Source: Calamus simplicifolius
Lineage: Eukaryota; Streptophyta; Magnoliopsida; Arecales; Arecaceae
Assembly: GCA_900491605.1 (NCBI GenBank)
Contig: UESW01004258.1
Span: forward strand, 290,069-354,068
Direction: 5' to 3'
DNA length: 64,000 nt
The notes under the pieces are model-generated. The model worked only from the letters and a program-made list of their open reading frames with translations, had not been told where the DNA came from and ran no database searches. Shown in pieces: positions 23,801 through 38,800 of this stretch (position 1 is the first letter of the stretch; every line of letters starts with the position of its first letter). Made by a program: the position numbers and the translations under genes.

Positions 23801-26800
23801 AGAAGCTTCAGATTTAGATCCCAGAACACAATTAAGTAAATGAATTTGGACATGCAATAAGAAAATAACTAAAATTGATGTGGTTGAGCACAACAGAAAA
23901 AAGAGCACATAAGAAGTTGGGTCCTTTGTCAGAAGCAGTGAAGCATTATTGCAGTGTTATGTTAGATGTCAAATAATTTAAGACATGCTTAGGATTGAAG
24001 TTCTTGTCCAACTCATCAATTTGTGCTTGCAAAGAAGAATGGCGCACAAGAAGTTATGATCCATAAAAGTAATTTGAGAATGAAGCAAAGCAGTTAAGTT
24101 TAGGAAAAAAATGCAAGTTCAAATCAGCATTAATCAGTAAGTTCATTATGTAATACATTAGAGCAACTGTTGGAGGAGTCAAATTAGAGAGAATTGAGGG
24201 ACAAGAGAATACAAAATAATATCCAGATATATTTTATCAAAAGGGGCGGAAAGATTTGGAAATATCGAAGGAGTTAAGCTCATATTTAAAATTTAGGGAC
24301 AAGTCAACACACATAATAAAAAGCTTTAGGTACTCTCGACCTAGTCTAAAGAGGATTTAGAGGAGATAAAGATGCCTCTAGCTGAAGCAAACCATGACAA
24401 ATAAAGTATACATGCGCCTCAACAATTGTTGTGCAATTACTGAATATGGACCCAAAGCTGAAAAAGGACAAGTGTGTCATATGATGATGCAAATTTGATT
24501 GCTTGAGTTAGAAAGGGGGAAAAAACAAAAACTATACAACATCTACCGAAGTATAACAATTAAGCTGAAAACAATTAAATAAGGACAAAGATTAAAGTTA
24601 AATTCTGACTATAATTAGAAAAAGACTAATAGTAAATTTTGATATACAAATTTAAATTTGAAGTCACCATTGAAAGTACACAGATTTATTTTATCTTGAT
24701 CATCATCAAGACAAGCAATCACTTATTGGCCCTAGTTCTGATACTTTGGGAGACAATTTGCTAGATCCTGGTTTAGAACAGTAAAAGTGCCTGTCCAGCT
24801 TCTAGTTCTCAGCAAATGGATAGTCATAATTTTACCGATCCCATCTTCCTGACCAAAAAAAAAAAAAAAACCATGGTTTCTTGTGGAAGGCAGCAGATCA
24901 GGCATTTAATACACTTGACTAATGAAAACATGAGCTTTCATTAACCGTAATTTCAAACAGGAATAAATCGTTGCAATTTTGTACAAATTTCAAGGTAAAT
25001 TCAGCAATCAATGACTTGTAATTATCTCAAGTTTGCAACACTATTTAATGGGGATTTCCTTACATTTGCACACCAAAAATTTCTCAATATGCTTTCATTC
25101 TGAAGTCTGAAATAAGGAGTACCTTCCTGGTCTAAAGCAAAATAGGTAGTAGCTTTAAATAACTCACATCAAAGTTAGATGATGATCTCTTTATCAAGGT
25201 CACTTTACACCTTAGACTCAAATCTGGTCAATACCATTTCTACATAAGGCAGATGCCAACATTTTAAAACAAAGATAGCAAATTTCCATAGAACAAGAAA
25301 TTGATTAGGCACACAAGCATGAAACACAGACACGCAAATACACACGTGCACATGCCCATAGAGAATTACCTTTCTCAAATATCAAAATAGTAGCAATTTT
25401 TGCCTCAATGTTCCATGTTATTAAGTCAAACTAAAAGTAGCATATGTCCAATTGAATAATTTACATCCATACTATATACAAAAGAGAGTTTTTTAATTTT
25501 CCATCTATCAACTAAGTTGATGGAACTCGTTAATTAAATTACCTACTAGATCTTATTCATTTATAGTGTAACAGGTTTAATTAAGAAACAAATCAATTAT
25601 TCCTATCCATATAGGAGGGAATCAAAACTTCATCCCCTTCCCTTTTCCATTATCCTTTTCTAGTAAACATTTCAATTATCATATAAAGGAAATTAATGGA
25701 AGAAGAGTATCTTGCTGCTTTCAAGGCAAGAGTGATCAAGCCTGTATTTTAATGACTAAACTTCCCACCTCTGTCCTCCATACCTTTGCTTTATATGTGA
25801 AGGGGATAATAATATAGATAAATTATATTTGTTGACTATTTAAACAAATAATATTAAAATAAAAAACTATTTGATAAATTAGATATTTATGTCTCATTTA
25901 TGATTTATAATATTTCATTAATATTATTTTCAGACGTCAAGTGCATGTGCCCCATTGCTGACATGACTGATTGAACACCTTGCGCAAGCAAGAAACATGC
26001 TAATACACATGATTCACTATGTCTAACAGTGACAGCAAAATTATAGAACGCCACTCATACTACATGTGGAAATCCCAGTTTAAGGAGATGGAGTATTTAA
26101 AAGAAAACTATTAAAGGTTCTATATTTGTTACCACGCATAGCAATCTCCACTTGAAGACGATGAAGGCCATTCCCCATGCCTGCATTCCTGAAGGTAATT
26201 CATGTGCCTCAATAACATTTAAAGAATAGCAGGATTATCTATAAAGGAGAACTGAACATGTAAAAGATTACCATTTTCTCCATATATCAGGAGCCTTACG
26301 CAGAGTGCCATCACCACTGCATGGAACGTCACATAAAACACGATCAAATTGCAAATGTTTGTTCTCAGCTCTTCTGGTCCTTCTTTTAAAGTCTCCACAT
26401 GATCTGTTGTTAACGAGCAACTTGGAAAGTGCTGAGCCTCATGATTTGTTACTATCAAGTTGGCACTGCACATCCTTTTCGTCTGGTGGATGAGGAGATT
26501 GCATCTTTGAACATCAACATCATTAGCTATTACCTGGATTATGAAACACAGGGAAATCAGGATTACAACACTAAAACCAACCCTAGGATTTAGTACAATC
26601 AGGATATTAAATAAATAGTGAATAAGAAATGGATTGGAGATAAAGGGGAAAAGTAAAGCACCAGCCCATTGGGCAGTAATCCAGGTTTAGTTGATTGGTG
26701 TATAATTTCAAGCAACTGGAAAGTTTTAGATCCAGGAGCTGCACACACTGCATATATCAAGAGGGTCAAATAAACTTGAGTTGCTAAAAATGAATAAGCC

Positions 26801-29800
26801 TAAAAAGTGGTACTAATGTGGGGTTTGGTAATGTAATGTAATTATATGATAATCCTACATTCCTAATAATTAGATTCTCAGGTATCGAAGATTATTGCGT
26901 TTGGTTTCGTAATAACAAAATATGATAATCATTTTATCATATTTTTGAATTTTATTATCAATATTTTTTATTTCTTAAGTGGCCCTCTCTCCTTTTTGCT
27001 AGAATATGAAATGTTTTGATAAAAATCAAGATTCTTTATGAACTAATTTTAAGAATATTATATATTTAAATATTATAAATACTTAATATATATATATAAA
27101 TATAATATATTATAATATTATTAAATATCTATTATATATATATTAATATATAATATACAAAAATTTAGTAATGTATTATGTAATAATTTAATATGAAAAA
27201 AGGTCCTAAATATTGATAATTTAAAATTTAATATCTACATATAGTGTTTAAAATATTAAATATTTTATTATATATTTAATATTGAATATAAATATAATAT
27301 TAAATATTTAATATTGTCTAGTAAAAATTAAATATAATCAAATTATGTATTAATAAATGTTTATATGAAAATTAAGAGTATAATTTAAGATTAATAAACT
27401 TTGATAATCACATATACCTACCTTTCATATAGAAATCAGATTACCATAATTTGTTGTAATCTTAGATTACTGAAAATCAAATATCATTGCTCAAATTACC
27501 ATGCCTAATTGCCAAACAAGGTATTTTGTATCATAATCTTAGATTACCAGATGGATTACCATGAACTAAACGGCCCCTAAGTATTTAAAAATCAAAATTG
27601 AATATAACAATATTCGGTGTGAAACAATAACTCCAAATTCCGAAAAGAAAAAAAAGTTGAAATAAACAACCAGATGTGAATGGTAAGACCTCACATGCAC
27701 TTAACATATTGCAAGGTTAAGAACTTAAGCTTATAAATGTCTATATTAACTTGAAACATACTATGCCACATCAAAACAATTAAACTGAAACCATACCCCA
27801 GAAGGTCATCAATGTGAATGAAAACCAAGTAATAAATCTTAACTTCAATTTCTGGAAGGGTGGAAACAAAAGGCAAGATGGTAAATGAGACTAAGAGCAT
27901 TGGATAGCAAAAAGGAGGTATCTGAAAATACCAAAATGCATGAAAGAAGACAGGGTTTGAAGAGGATTTCTTTTATGACAACTAATATAGTTTTCTCTAT
28001 CAAAAGAATAACAAAGCAGGGTATTTTGGACTACTGTCAAACTAGTTAGATTTGAAATGCTTTGGTTACAGAATATTTTATATTAAGGTTTGAAATATCA
28101 ATAGACACCAACACAAACACACACACGCAAAGGTTTGAAATATCAATAGATACCCCACACACAAGCACACACACGTTTGAAATATAAATACATACACATA
28201 TGCATGCATGCATGCATATTGACACACTGTACCGACACCATGGCACAAGAGGGCATCAATTCAAGCAAATGCTACACCTGAACCACTCAAATCAACTGTG
28301 GCTTGACCAGTGTGGGGCAGAGCGAGGCCAGAAAGGCACAAACCAAGCTGAAAACAGCCCAAATTGAGCATTATTACTTAGGATGACTGAAACAACCTCT
28401 TTTGCAAGCATTCTCCATTGTAAGGTAGGAACAAAATCATAGAGAAGGAAAGACTGCCTAGTAAGATTGGATCATGGGATCCAAGCCTGATTTTCCATTT
28501 TTAGGGCACGAACATCATTCTAACTAGCTCGGGCCTTATTTGGGCCAGGTATTGGAAAACAACTACCTCAGCTAGTTAACGGCAAACAGCTACCATCGCC
28601 TCCCCCCACCCCAACAAAAAAACAAAAAACAAAGTAGCTGTCCCAAACAGGACCTAGATCTTTTCTCTCCTCCCTTTTTTCCATGTAAATTCATGAATTA
28701 AAGCATAAATTTGGAATCAAAATCAACAATTTTGGAGGCTTTCATCTGCATCACAAAATCTACGCTAGAAATTGAGTAAATATGAAAATAACCCCAAAAA
28801 GGCCTTGACCATGTGCACCAGCTATGGTATGCTGAACCATACCAAACTGATCAATTCAGGGCATACCGAACCAGAATGGCCGAGAACTAGCTCGCTTCAA
28901 CAATTCAAATCAATACATGGGTTCGAGCTTGGATGGCCCCGAACTCTAGGTTCAAATCCATTGAATCGGTTTATTAAATAAAAAAGGGCCCTTCGTTGAT
29001 TTAGCCCTTCGTCTCTCCCATGCGATCAAAACCCTAACTCTCTTTTCCGATGCTTGCTAGTTGTCTTCTTCGCCCATCACAGCCCTCATAGTCGCCTATT
29101 GCAACCCTCATCATTGTCATCCTTTTCGCCATATGCAACCCTCGCGTCATCCTCTTTGCCCATCATAACCCCCACTGTTGTACCCTTCATTTGTCACTTG
29201 TCATAGCCCTCTTTGTTGATCACCAAAGCTAAGTACCCCCACCCCACCCCCTATCCCTCTCTTCTCTCTGGCCTATATGTTGTCATCACCCCTCATTGGT
29301 TCACCACAATTCAGTACAGTACATACTAATACCATACCAAACCAATCATCAGCTAGTCTAGGCTGTATATTCAGTTTAGCAATCCTTAGTACCGGCCATA
29401 GCTATGCATCCATAAATACCCTTTGCTGGCATGATTCGTGATATGATATACATATTATATCGACGTCTAGTTGGTATGTCCCTGTACCTCGATAGTTTGA
29501 ACCTTGCCTTCCATATATTAATGACTACTTTCAGTAGAAAATATATAAGAAAAAATAAAGAATTATCAATCTTACAGAAACGGTAGAGAAATATGCTAGA
29601 AATTAAAATGCTTTATTTGACAAAGATATATGGGAACACCTAAAAAGAATCTTTTAGGCTTAAAGAATTAAAATTTTCATTAAAACCTCATAAAAACTGT
29701 AAAATGCATATTATCAGTATCATTTTCATTATTATTCAAATCATATTTTGTGAAGCTCAATTTCAAAGTATAGCATTTAAAATTATTGTAAGGTTCATTG

Positions 29801-32800
29801 TGCAAAGGATGGAGAGCTGATTGAGGAGACCTTAGATTGAAGTAATGCAGGGGTGCTAATGAATTGGAGATGCATTTACCCAATGTTATTCAACCAATAA
29901 ATACCATTACATCAAGGAACATAAGCTAGTTACACGATCAGGTATGGTGTATCTAGTATAATATATGACACAAACAAATGTGAGGCCTACATCATGTCTC
30001 ATTTGACATATGCACACTTAAACAAGAGAATCATGCATGTAAGAGCCTATATGCTTTGATTTTTTACCTTGATTTTTCTTAGTCGACAAAGTGGACAATT
30101 TGACACACCTTGTCAGCATGTTCAGCATGTGCACAATAACATGATAGTTATGGCATATCACAGCCACATAAGATTGAATGAATGAGACTATATGTTGTAA
30201 AATCCAATACAAAAGCTTTCCACGCATGACATGTACTGAGTTTGAATTATATAGAACCCCCAGCTTCAATGTCTAATTTTAATTGTTAAAGGCTTCATAA
30301 AACTTCCTAAGAATCTTTGAATCTATTAATAAGTCCTTAATTTTTTGTATATATATAAAACTTAACAACCATTCAGGTAAATTCCTGACACTGAAAATCA
30401 AGCTCCAAAAACAATCAATATGCAATATCTTGAGTTAGATGAGTAGCAGATCATGGGAAAACATATTTTTTGAAAGAAAATTATTTTTGGAAGTTAAGAT
30501 TACCAATATTAAAGTCAAGGAAACCCATTGACAAAATTTGTCCATGTCCAAACAGAGACTAAAACAACCTAAGAAAGGTTGACATCATGTGTACCAATTG
30601 AAGAGATATGTTGTCGCCTTGGGGGGGGGGGGGGTTTGCGGGGAAGTATACAACGTAGCAGGATCTAAAAAGCGGAAGTCAAATAGATAGAAGTAAATGT
30701 AACAAGTCATTGTGATGCTATTTAGTGGTATGTGATTCCTTCCCTGTTTGAATTGCAAGTGCCCAGTGAAAATATGCTTGTGCTGTGTCACATCATCCCC
30801 GTCTTTCAGTGGAACAGGATGCCCTGCATCCCTACACCCAGGATGGTGGATATCCCATCCCCTCCTATTCCATTTGCTGATTCGTCCCATCCTGAAACTC
30901 AAGGCAGTGGGACCTCTTGAGTGGGGGTGATGGGCCACCTTGCCAATATCATTTGCACAACATAAAGTTACCTACTACATAAAGTATAAACATGCAGGGC
31001 CCTCACCAATATCATCTACATTTTGTCTTGGGATGGTAACACGTCATATTCAATGGAAAACATAGGATAGTCCCATCTCATGAGACTTGAAATCTTGATT
31101 GAAACATTGTTTTATAATATAATAACAGGTTTGCATATATGCAGATGCATGTCAACAATCAGCATTATATGACAAAAGCCTTTATAGATACAACCACAAG
31201 ATGTGATACTTAGAAACATTACTAAGGAAATGAGCCAAAAAAAGGTGTCTCTTTGGAAACACATGTTGAACTCCAAAAGGAGTTGCACAGTAACTAAGAA
31301 ACGCACAAGAGCAATTAATCAAGTGATAAATGAATATTCAGCTTACTATCAAGTATATGGTGATCCGGAAGTACATCCAAGAACAATGGAGGTACCTGCA
31401 GCAATTATTTAATGTTAAATAATTCTCTGGTAAATTCAAGAAACCATTCCCTGTGAAAATAACATGTCACAGTTACATATTGAAAACCAATACAAAACTA
31501 TAAGGAAATACCCACCATACTAACAGCTTCCTGCCTTGTTATGTTGCCAACCTCATTTTCCTGCTTTAGAAACTCATGGAACCTGAAGTTTACCAAAGAA
31601 GATGCAGGATCCAACAGAATTATCAGTTTGCCAGCAATGCTAGTTGACTATTCTCACGAAATAAATACAAAATTTGGAAAATTATAAACATTAATTTTGA
31701 ATGAAGAATCATGCTGTTAACTACCACTAAAAAAGCATAATTTAATAGCAAGGAAAAAAAGTAGATCTTACAAAATCCACAAAGTTTAAACGAGTATTTT
31801 TCAAGATGCAACGTCTGTAGAAGGACATGAACCAATGATTTGAAGTTCAAACTAGATTTGTATCACATTTTAATGTTACACTATTTTGCTGTGTCAAATC
31901 AGCAAATTAATTGTCTCGGAGCCCTTGAATATTTGAGCAAGAATATCAAGAAAATAATAATAATTAAAAAACATGCAGAAGAGAGTCAAAAATTTATAAG
32001 CTTCATTCTTTTTTTGCATGAGTCACAATGATAAAACAAAATTATTCAACAAAAAACCTAGTATAAGAATTATTTGGCTAATCGAAATTACAAACTGAAC
32101 TACTGTTTAGCTTAGATGCCCCTATGATCAGAAAGGTAAACTAAAAGCACCAACAATACGCTGATCTGCTTCAGAAAAAGAATGATTAGGGAAGAAAGGA
32201 AAGGGGGGAATGGACCCTGAGTAAACTTACATCAAAGGGCTAACAATGAAATTCTGGCATTCACAACTGAAATTACAATAGTAAAACAAACTGGAAAAAC
32301 ATCATTTAGCATAGGACCATATAACCAATTGAACCCAGCTACAAGGATCTGAGCCACTTATCCAATAAGGAAATGCATCATCTAAGCCCTAATTCAAAAT
32401 AATATATAGGACAAAATGATGACCAACTAAAAAAAGTTGAAAAAAATACCTAATAAGTCACCAAAATGCCTCTTAGAAGATGGCATGAAATAAGAGGTTG
32501 TTTGGTTGCCAATTCGAGTTACATAATCTGACTAAAGAAGTCCCTTCTGGCTTTTCTTTTTTTTTTGTCTTATGTACCTTTTACATAATGCCTTAATGAC
32601 TTATTCATAAATCAATCTCCTTGGATGGAGAGACATTGAAATGTTACAACCACAATCCATGTCAGAAGTAACTCTGGCCTTTTTTTGTTGTCTCGGGGCT
32701 ATTATTTTCTGTTTTAGCGGATCTTTTAGTTGCATGGTCAAAATTAAATCATCTGGGAAAAGAAGTTAGGGGAAAAAACCTTAGTATTTGAGGGTTACTC

Positions 32801-35800
32801 TGGGAATTAGATTTAGAGTTTTGGTTGATGAATATTTAATAGAATGAAATCTTTTCCTCTCTATCAAGCACTGTGACTCTTCTCTTTTCTTTACCAAAAT
32901 TTTCTCCAATTCAAAGATTTAAGTGCTGCTAGCATGAAGCGTGGCCAGGCCTGGCCATTGACCAGCATAGAACATACGGCACCAAAACAAAAATGCTAAG
33001 AAAAGGAATAAAAAGAATGTAAAAGTCCTTTTTTAATTAAAAATAAAATAAAGGGATTCAATGCGTGTTAGTTCTGCAATTGAAGTCGGTTATTGTGGTC
33101 TTATTGTGCATGAAGCCATCAAATTGTATGCCAATTGTGTGGAACAAGATGATAAGCATTGATGTTATAAGTACCTGACATAGATTATAGCTTAAAGTAC
33201 CATCGATGATCTAATCAGAAGTCCTACAAGGCCTACTTTTTCACTTGATATCATACAATATCTGGCAGTTAAAACATGCCCATAACAACTGCTCATACAG
33301 TTGGAGATATTTCTTTTATTGGTCATTGTGATTGAATTTTCATGTTAATGGCTGTTGATGTCATGTCCACCTCCAGTTTTTATGCGGCCCATGGTGCAGA
33401 TTAGGGTCTCTACTTTGATCTTGGGGTGGCTGTCCTGTGAATTTGAGTTTTTCACCACTGCCTTCTGGCATTACTAGTTCCATTTTACTTTACTAGGAAT
33501 CAAGGACTCACATTCAAATGTAAGGCCTGATGACATCCCCCTCCAAATTACTGCTATAAATTTATTTATAATATATTTTGCAGTAGAATCTTCCACCTTC
33601 CATTAAAAGCACTTGTACTACATAGACAGTGCCCTCCATTACATTTCTCCAACTTAGGAATCGTGGTTGTTGCAAAATGTTAAATGGGTATTACCCCTAT
33701 AAGTCTACAAGTGACTATATTTAGTGGATATCATTCTTTCATTGGCTGAAGGTAAATACCAAGGTCCATAACACTGGTGAATGCCGTCCTACACCATGCA
33801 TACTATAACATAAACCAATACTTTCTAAGGGGAGCATAATGAGTCTCAGTACACCAAAAAAAAAACCCAAACTGGGCACACTAACATGGTACTAGTATGC
33901 TACCAGTACAGCTTTGGTACCAAGATGGCAAACATTTTTACCATCAAGGAAGATGCTAAATCTTGTTATATAACATCACCACCACCAAAGCTACAGAGCA
34001 AAATGCCCAATCTTCAATTCACTATGACTATTTGTCCAGCTACCTGCAAACCATTCCACAGAATCTCCAAGAATGTTTAACTTAGGATTACAATCTATGA
34101 TAATGGCTTCTAAAATACCATGCGATTAGACATCTCCTTGAAGTAGATGCCAATCATGTCTGATGCATCAGACAAGAACAAGGTGAAAGGACAATCACCA
34201 ATATGCTACCAGTACAGCTTTGGTACCAAGATGGCAAACATTTTTACCATCAAGGAAGATGCTAAATCTTGTTATATAACATCACCACCACCAAAGCTAC
34301 AGAGCAAAATGCCCAAGCTTCAATTCACTATGACTATTTGTCCAGCTACCTGCAAACCATTCCACAGAATCTCCAAGAATGTTTAACTTAGGATCACAAT
34401 CTATGATAATGGCTTCTAAGATACCATGCGATTAGACATCTCCTTGAAGTAGATGCCAATCATGTCTGATGCATCAGACAAGAACAAGGTGAAAGGACAA
34501 TCACCAATAGGCTTCAACCTAGACAGACCGCCTAGACAGATCGCCATGAAAAAGCTATTCTAATTTCCACTATGGCAGAACTGGGATGGAAGCAACTAAC
34601 ATGTCTTAACACTTAAAATAACTTATCACAATATCACAGACAATAACACCATTCAATATGCATTAAAGCATCAGAATTCGGTCTAAAATCCAAACAATAT
34701 ATGTATTGTCTCATCAGAAACCAAAATGCCCCTTACCATGGAATACAATATCATTCTTTCAAGTAAGATCAAACTAATGACTGTCTTGAGCAAGAGCATC
34801 TCAATTGGAACAATGTAAATCTCAATTATTGAGGCCATTCATAGTAAAAACTATGCATAATATAATGAAGTTATAAAATAGTTAAATGTTTAATATTATT
34901 CTGTTTTTAAAATCTTCACAACTTTTCTATTTCCTGTTTGAATTTCAAACCTCCCCTCACAAATGCTGCTCTTATGACTACAAAAGGAGTTATAGCACTA
35001 CTTACTATTTACTACATTAATAAATTTTAAAAAACATATAGATCTTATACTGATAATGACAGCAAAAGATATAAAGCGTGTAGCAAATTATATATCAATC
35101 ATATCTTTACTGAATTGTATATGGTTGGGTAAACCGCATCTCAAATTCCCAATATAAATGTAAATACATATTATATATCAATCATTTTGACATCTATAAT
35201 TTGTATTGTAAGTGACTGAGAATCATGACTATTAGATTTGCATGTATCCCCAAATATTTCCAGTTACTCCTTCCAGTATTTTATTTCATAACAGCACTTC
35301 ATTTTAAAATAAGCACTTGCTATTTTTAAATTATTATTTTTGCATATATACAATTTACTACAAATTTATAAGGCAAAACGTTGAGGACAAACTAACGACC
35401 AGGAACCTTAACTAGTGTTACATTATAACAATCAATTCATCAAGCTAAAAATGTGGAATTACAGACCTAGTCCATGAAATCAAGAGCCAACTACACATAT
35501 TTTAAAGGTTAAATACATGAAAAAGATTGTGTTTCTAGATCTGATGCGGTCACCATATTCATATAGCTGAGATTTGGCATATAGTTTGATAAGTGATTGT
35601 CTCCATAAACAATCATCCTCATTTTAAAAAAGAAAAAGTGGGATCTGAATATACGTCACACCACGTTTACACAGTTGCATAATGACATGGCCTCTCATAT
35701 GATTTCTAACACAATCATTATTGGTGATTCTAAAATCTGTCTTTACTCTGTACACTGTTTTCAGTACAACAATACATCCATGAATAACCATAATTAACGC

Positions 35801-38800
35801 GTAAAAAGCACTAATTAGTATTTTCCTCTTTTGCTTAAAAAACTATTACAACTTTAATTGGCTGATACATTTAAATTTGAATTAACAATATCTCATAGAA
35901 CCTAATGATGTGTATCTTGGGCTCAATAAATACATCCACTCCAAGCAAGTCACAAGCAAGTCTGCATGCACTCCAAGCAAGTCACAAGCAAGTCTGCATG
36001 AAGCAATGCAGTGTGACAGGCACAAGAAAGGAGCACTTTGTGCTTAGCACTGTATTTTTTTATTTTTTTTTTGCAGGAATATGCAATGGGTTTTGAATTT
36101 TTTTTTTTCTTGACAAAAAAAGGTCTCCATCTATCTTTCTGTGAAACTATGCATGAATTCATATTCCAAACCTAGGTATGGCATTTATTATTGCACACAT
36201 TAAAACAATATCATATTCAATCAAAGCTTCCTACTTTTTGATATTTGTTTTAATATTTGTGTTTATATTGGATATACAATGCCGGATCTTTCAACATTAG
36301 CACATGTTACAGTAACCAACTCCAACACAAAACTCATATCCAACATTTTCTTCATTTCCACATCATCCTATTTGCTTTTATAAATATTTCTAATGTAAAA
36401 TGGATAGTCTGGATCCGAATGCATTGCATTTGCACCTCTGCCATTCTGTACATTTGCTCCAACTCACACAACCTATATTTATAGGTAAGTTTGCGTGCTT
36501 GCACTCAAGCTACACAAATTTCTTTTTGGCTCTGGATGGTTAAAACAATTCAAATTACCTTTAGCTGAGAACGGTTAGCCAATTGACAGCACTCAATTTT
36601 CTGTCAAGAATGGTAGATGCTCCATCTATATATATATAACTATTTTTTGGAGAACTAGGATTGGTGGAAGCTTGACTGAGAATTGGGGCAAGGCCAGAAT
36701 CGAACCAAGGTCTCTTGCATCAACACAAGAGAATCACCATCTCTACCAGTCGGTACACTCTATATCTAAAGAACTTATAACATAAACAACTCATTAAGCT
36801 TGCAAGATAATATATTTAAATAGCAGCATAACTTATTTTCATATGTCTGATAGAATGTGAAATGGCTGTCTGAGCTTGTTTGCATAACATATTTACAATC
36901 ATCATTCAGAATTCAGCAATTACTTTTGATAAGAACATTTAGCTTACACTTTAGATTAGAAATGTGAACAAAGTGTTTGGCAAAACTAAAACAATATGTG
37001 AATAAATTAAGTATAACAGAAATGCGTATGCTAAGATGGATATGTGGTAAAACTTTAAAAGATAGAATTAGAAATAAACATATACGAGACATAATAGGAG
37101 TAGCTTCAATTGAAGATAAAATGAGAGAAAATCGATTAAGGTGATTTGGACATATACAACGAAAACCTTTAGATGCTCCAGTTAGGAAGAGTGGTCTTTT
37201 AACAATCCATGGTAATGATAGAGGTAGAGGTAGACCTAAACTGACATGGACAGAAATAATTAAAAAAATATATAACTATTTGTAATTTGAGTGTCGACTT
37301 AGTCCTAAATAGAGAAGAGTGGAGGAAGCATATTCATGTAACCGACCCCATGTAGTTGGGAAAAGGCTTAGTTGAGTTGAGTTCAGATCAGAAATGTGTT
37401 TAATGAATGACCAAAAAAATTGTACAAAAACATAAAAGTCACAGATAAACACCAACAAAATTGTCTACATGAATACATTTAATTATGCTTTATGAACTTA
37501 ATGATTTAATAATATCAGATGCTCATTCATGATAACCCTGATACACAGATCATCACATCTGTCCAGCAAAATATATAGAAGCCCTTGTATATAGGAATTA
37601 CCTCTCAAGTGCTTGGTTTTTCCTGAGTTGCATCCTGGAAAAATTTAAATGCCAGGCAAGATTCCCAGGATACCAAGGCAAAGGTCTAATAGCTTCTATT
37701 TCGTGTTCATCATTCACCTGCCAACAAAAAAGATTGACCAAAAAATAAGCCAAGAGGGATCCGAAAACAAATGACTCTCCAGCATAGATATCAAACAATG
37801 TAACACAGGGAATAAATACCTCAGCCTCCAGGGATTTCATGAAGTCATTCTCCAGTTGTGATAAAATGTCTGGACAAAACTGGCCACTGCAAAAAAAATG
37901 AAAGAAAATTTTATTTTGCCCAATGACAGCAACACCAAACCAACACAACATCATAAAACATAACAAACTTGGCAGGCATTAAGATCTCAAAGTTCTAAAA
38001 AGAGAATCTGTAAATGTTGAAGAAATATGAAAAAATGCCCACAAGATGTGCAAATGCAGGAAAACATGCATGGACTTCCTAAACAACGCATTTAAATGTT
38101 ATTAGTTAGCTTCCTCATTAGCAACACATGGAAGAAAAATGGATATACCTGAACTTATTCATACTTATCACACAGAGGAATCATACTTCGTTAGAACAAT
38201 TTCAGCTGAACATACCACAAGGAAAGCATCAACTAAATTACAGCACAAACTCTAAAGAAAAACTACATGAAACATAGGTTTGTATGCAGTAATGTCAAGT
38301 GGGGAAAAAGAAAGAAAGAAATACAATGTTACACATAAAGAGAGTCACATGTAATTGGCAAATGTAACTATATATAAAACCAAATATAGCTTTGAGCCTT
38401 TGATAAAATTTATTGAATCAAAACACCATAACTCCTTTCACCATCAAACATCATCAAGGCCATGGAACAACACCACACAGATCCCATTTTCAATGAGATC
38501 ATTTCACTAATGAGTACATATGATATATATAAATCAAATTAGGATTCATTTTGAAATTTTTTAAACTATTCGTCAACCTAAGGGTGAGATTAACCCTCCA
38601 TCTTTTCACCCAAATTTAGAAAAATCATTAATAAAGGAACCATGTGGAGTACTATGAGATTTTATTTAGCTGACATTAAGCACATCTCATTCTGCACTCA
38701 CCTTAGGTGAACCTATTACAGGAAATAACAACAAGAACAGTGGTGTATAGTCATTTCAAATAGCTTTGCCAATCAACTAGATGTGGTTAGGTTGAGAACT

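Noticed and set aside
26305..26493. Plus-strand ORF over the methyltransferase exon 8
   Set aside because: Antisense shadow of a conserved minus-strand exon.
28087..28220. Regularly spaced repeats considered as a CRISPR-like array
   Set aside because: Only three units, no unique spacers, in a plant intron; a simple minisatellite.
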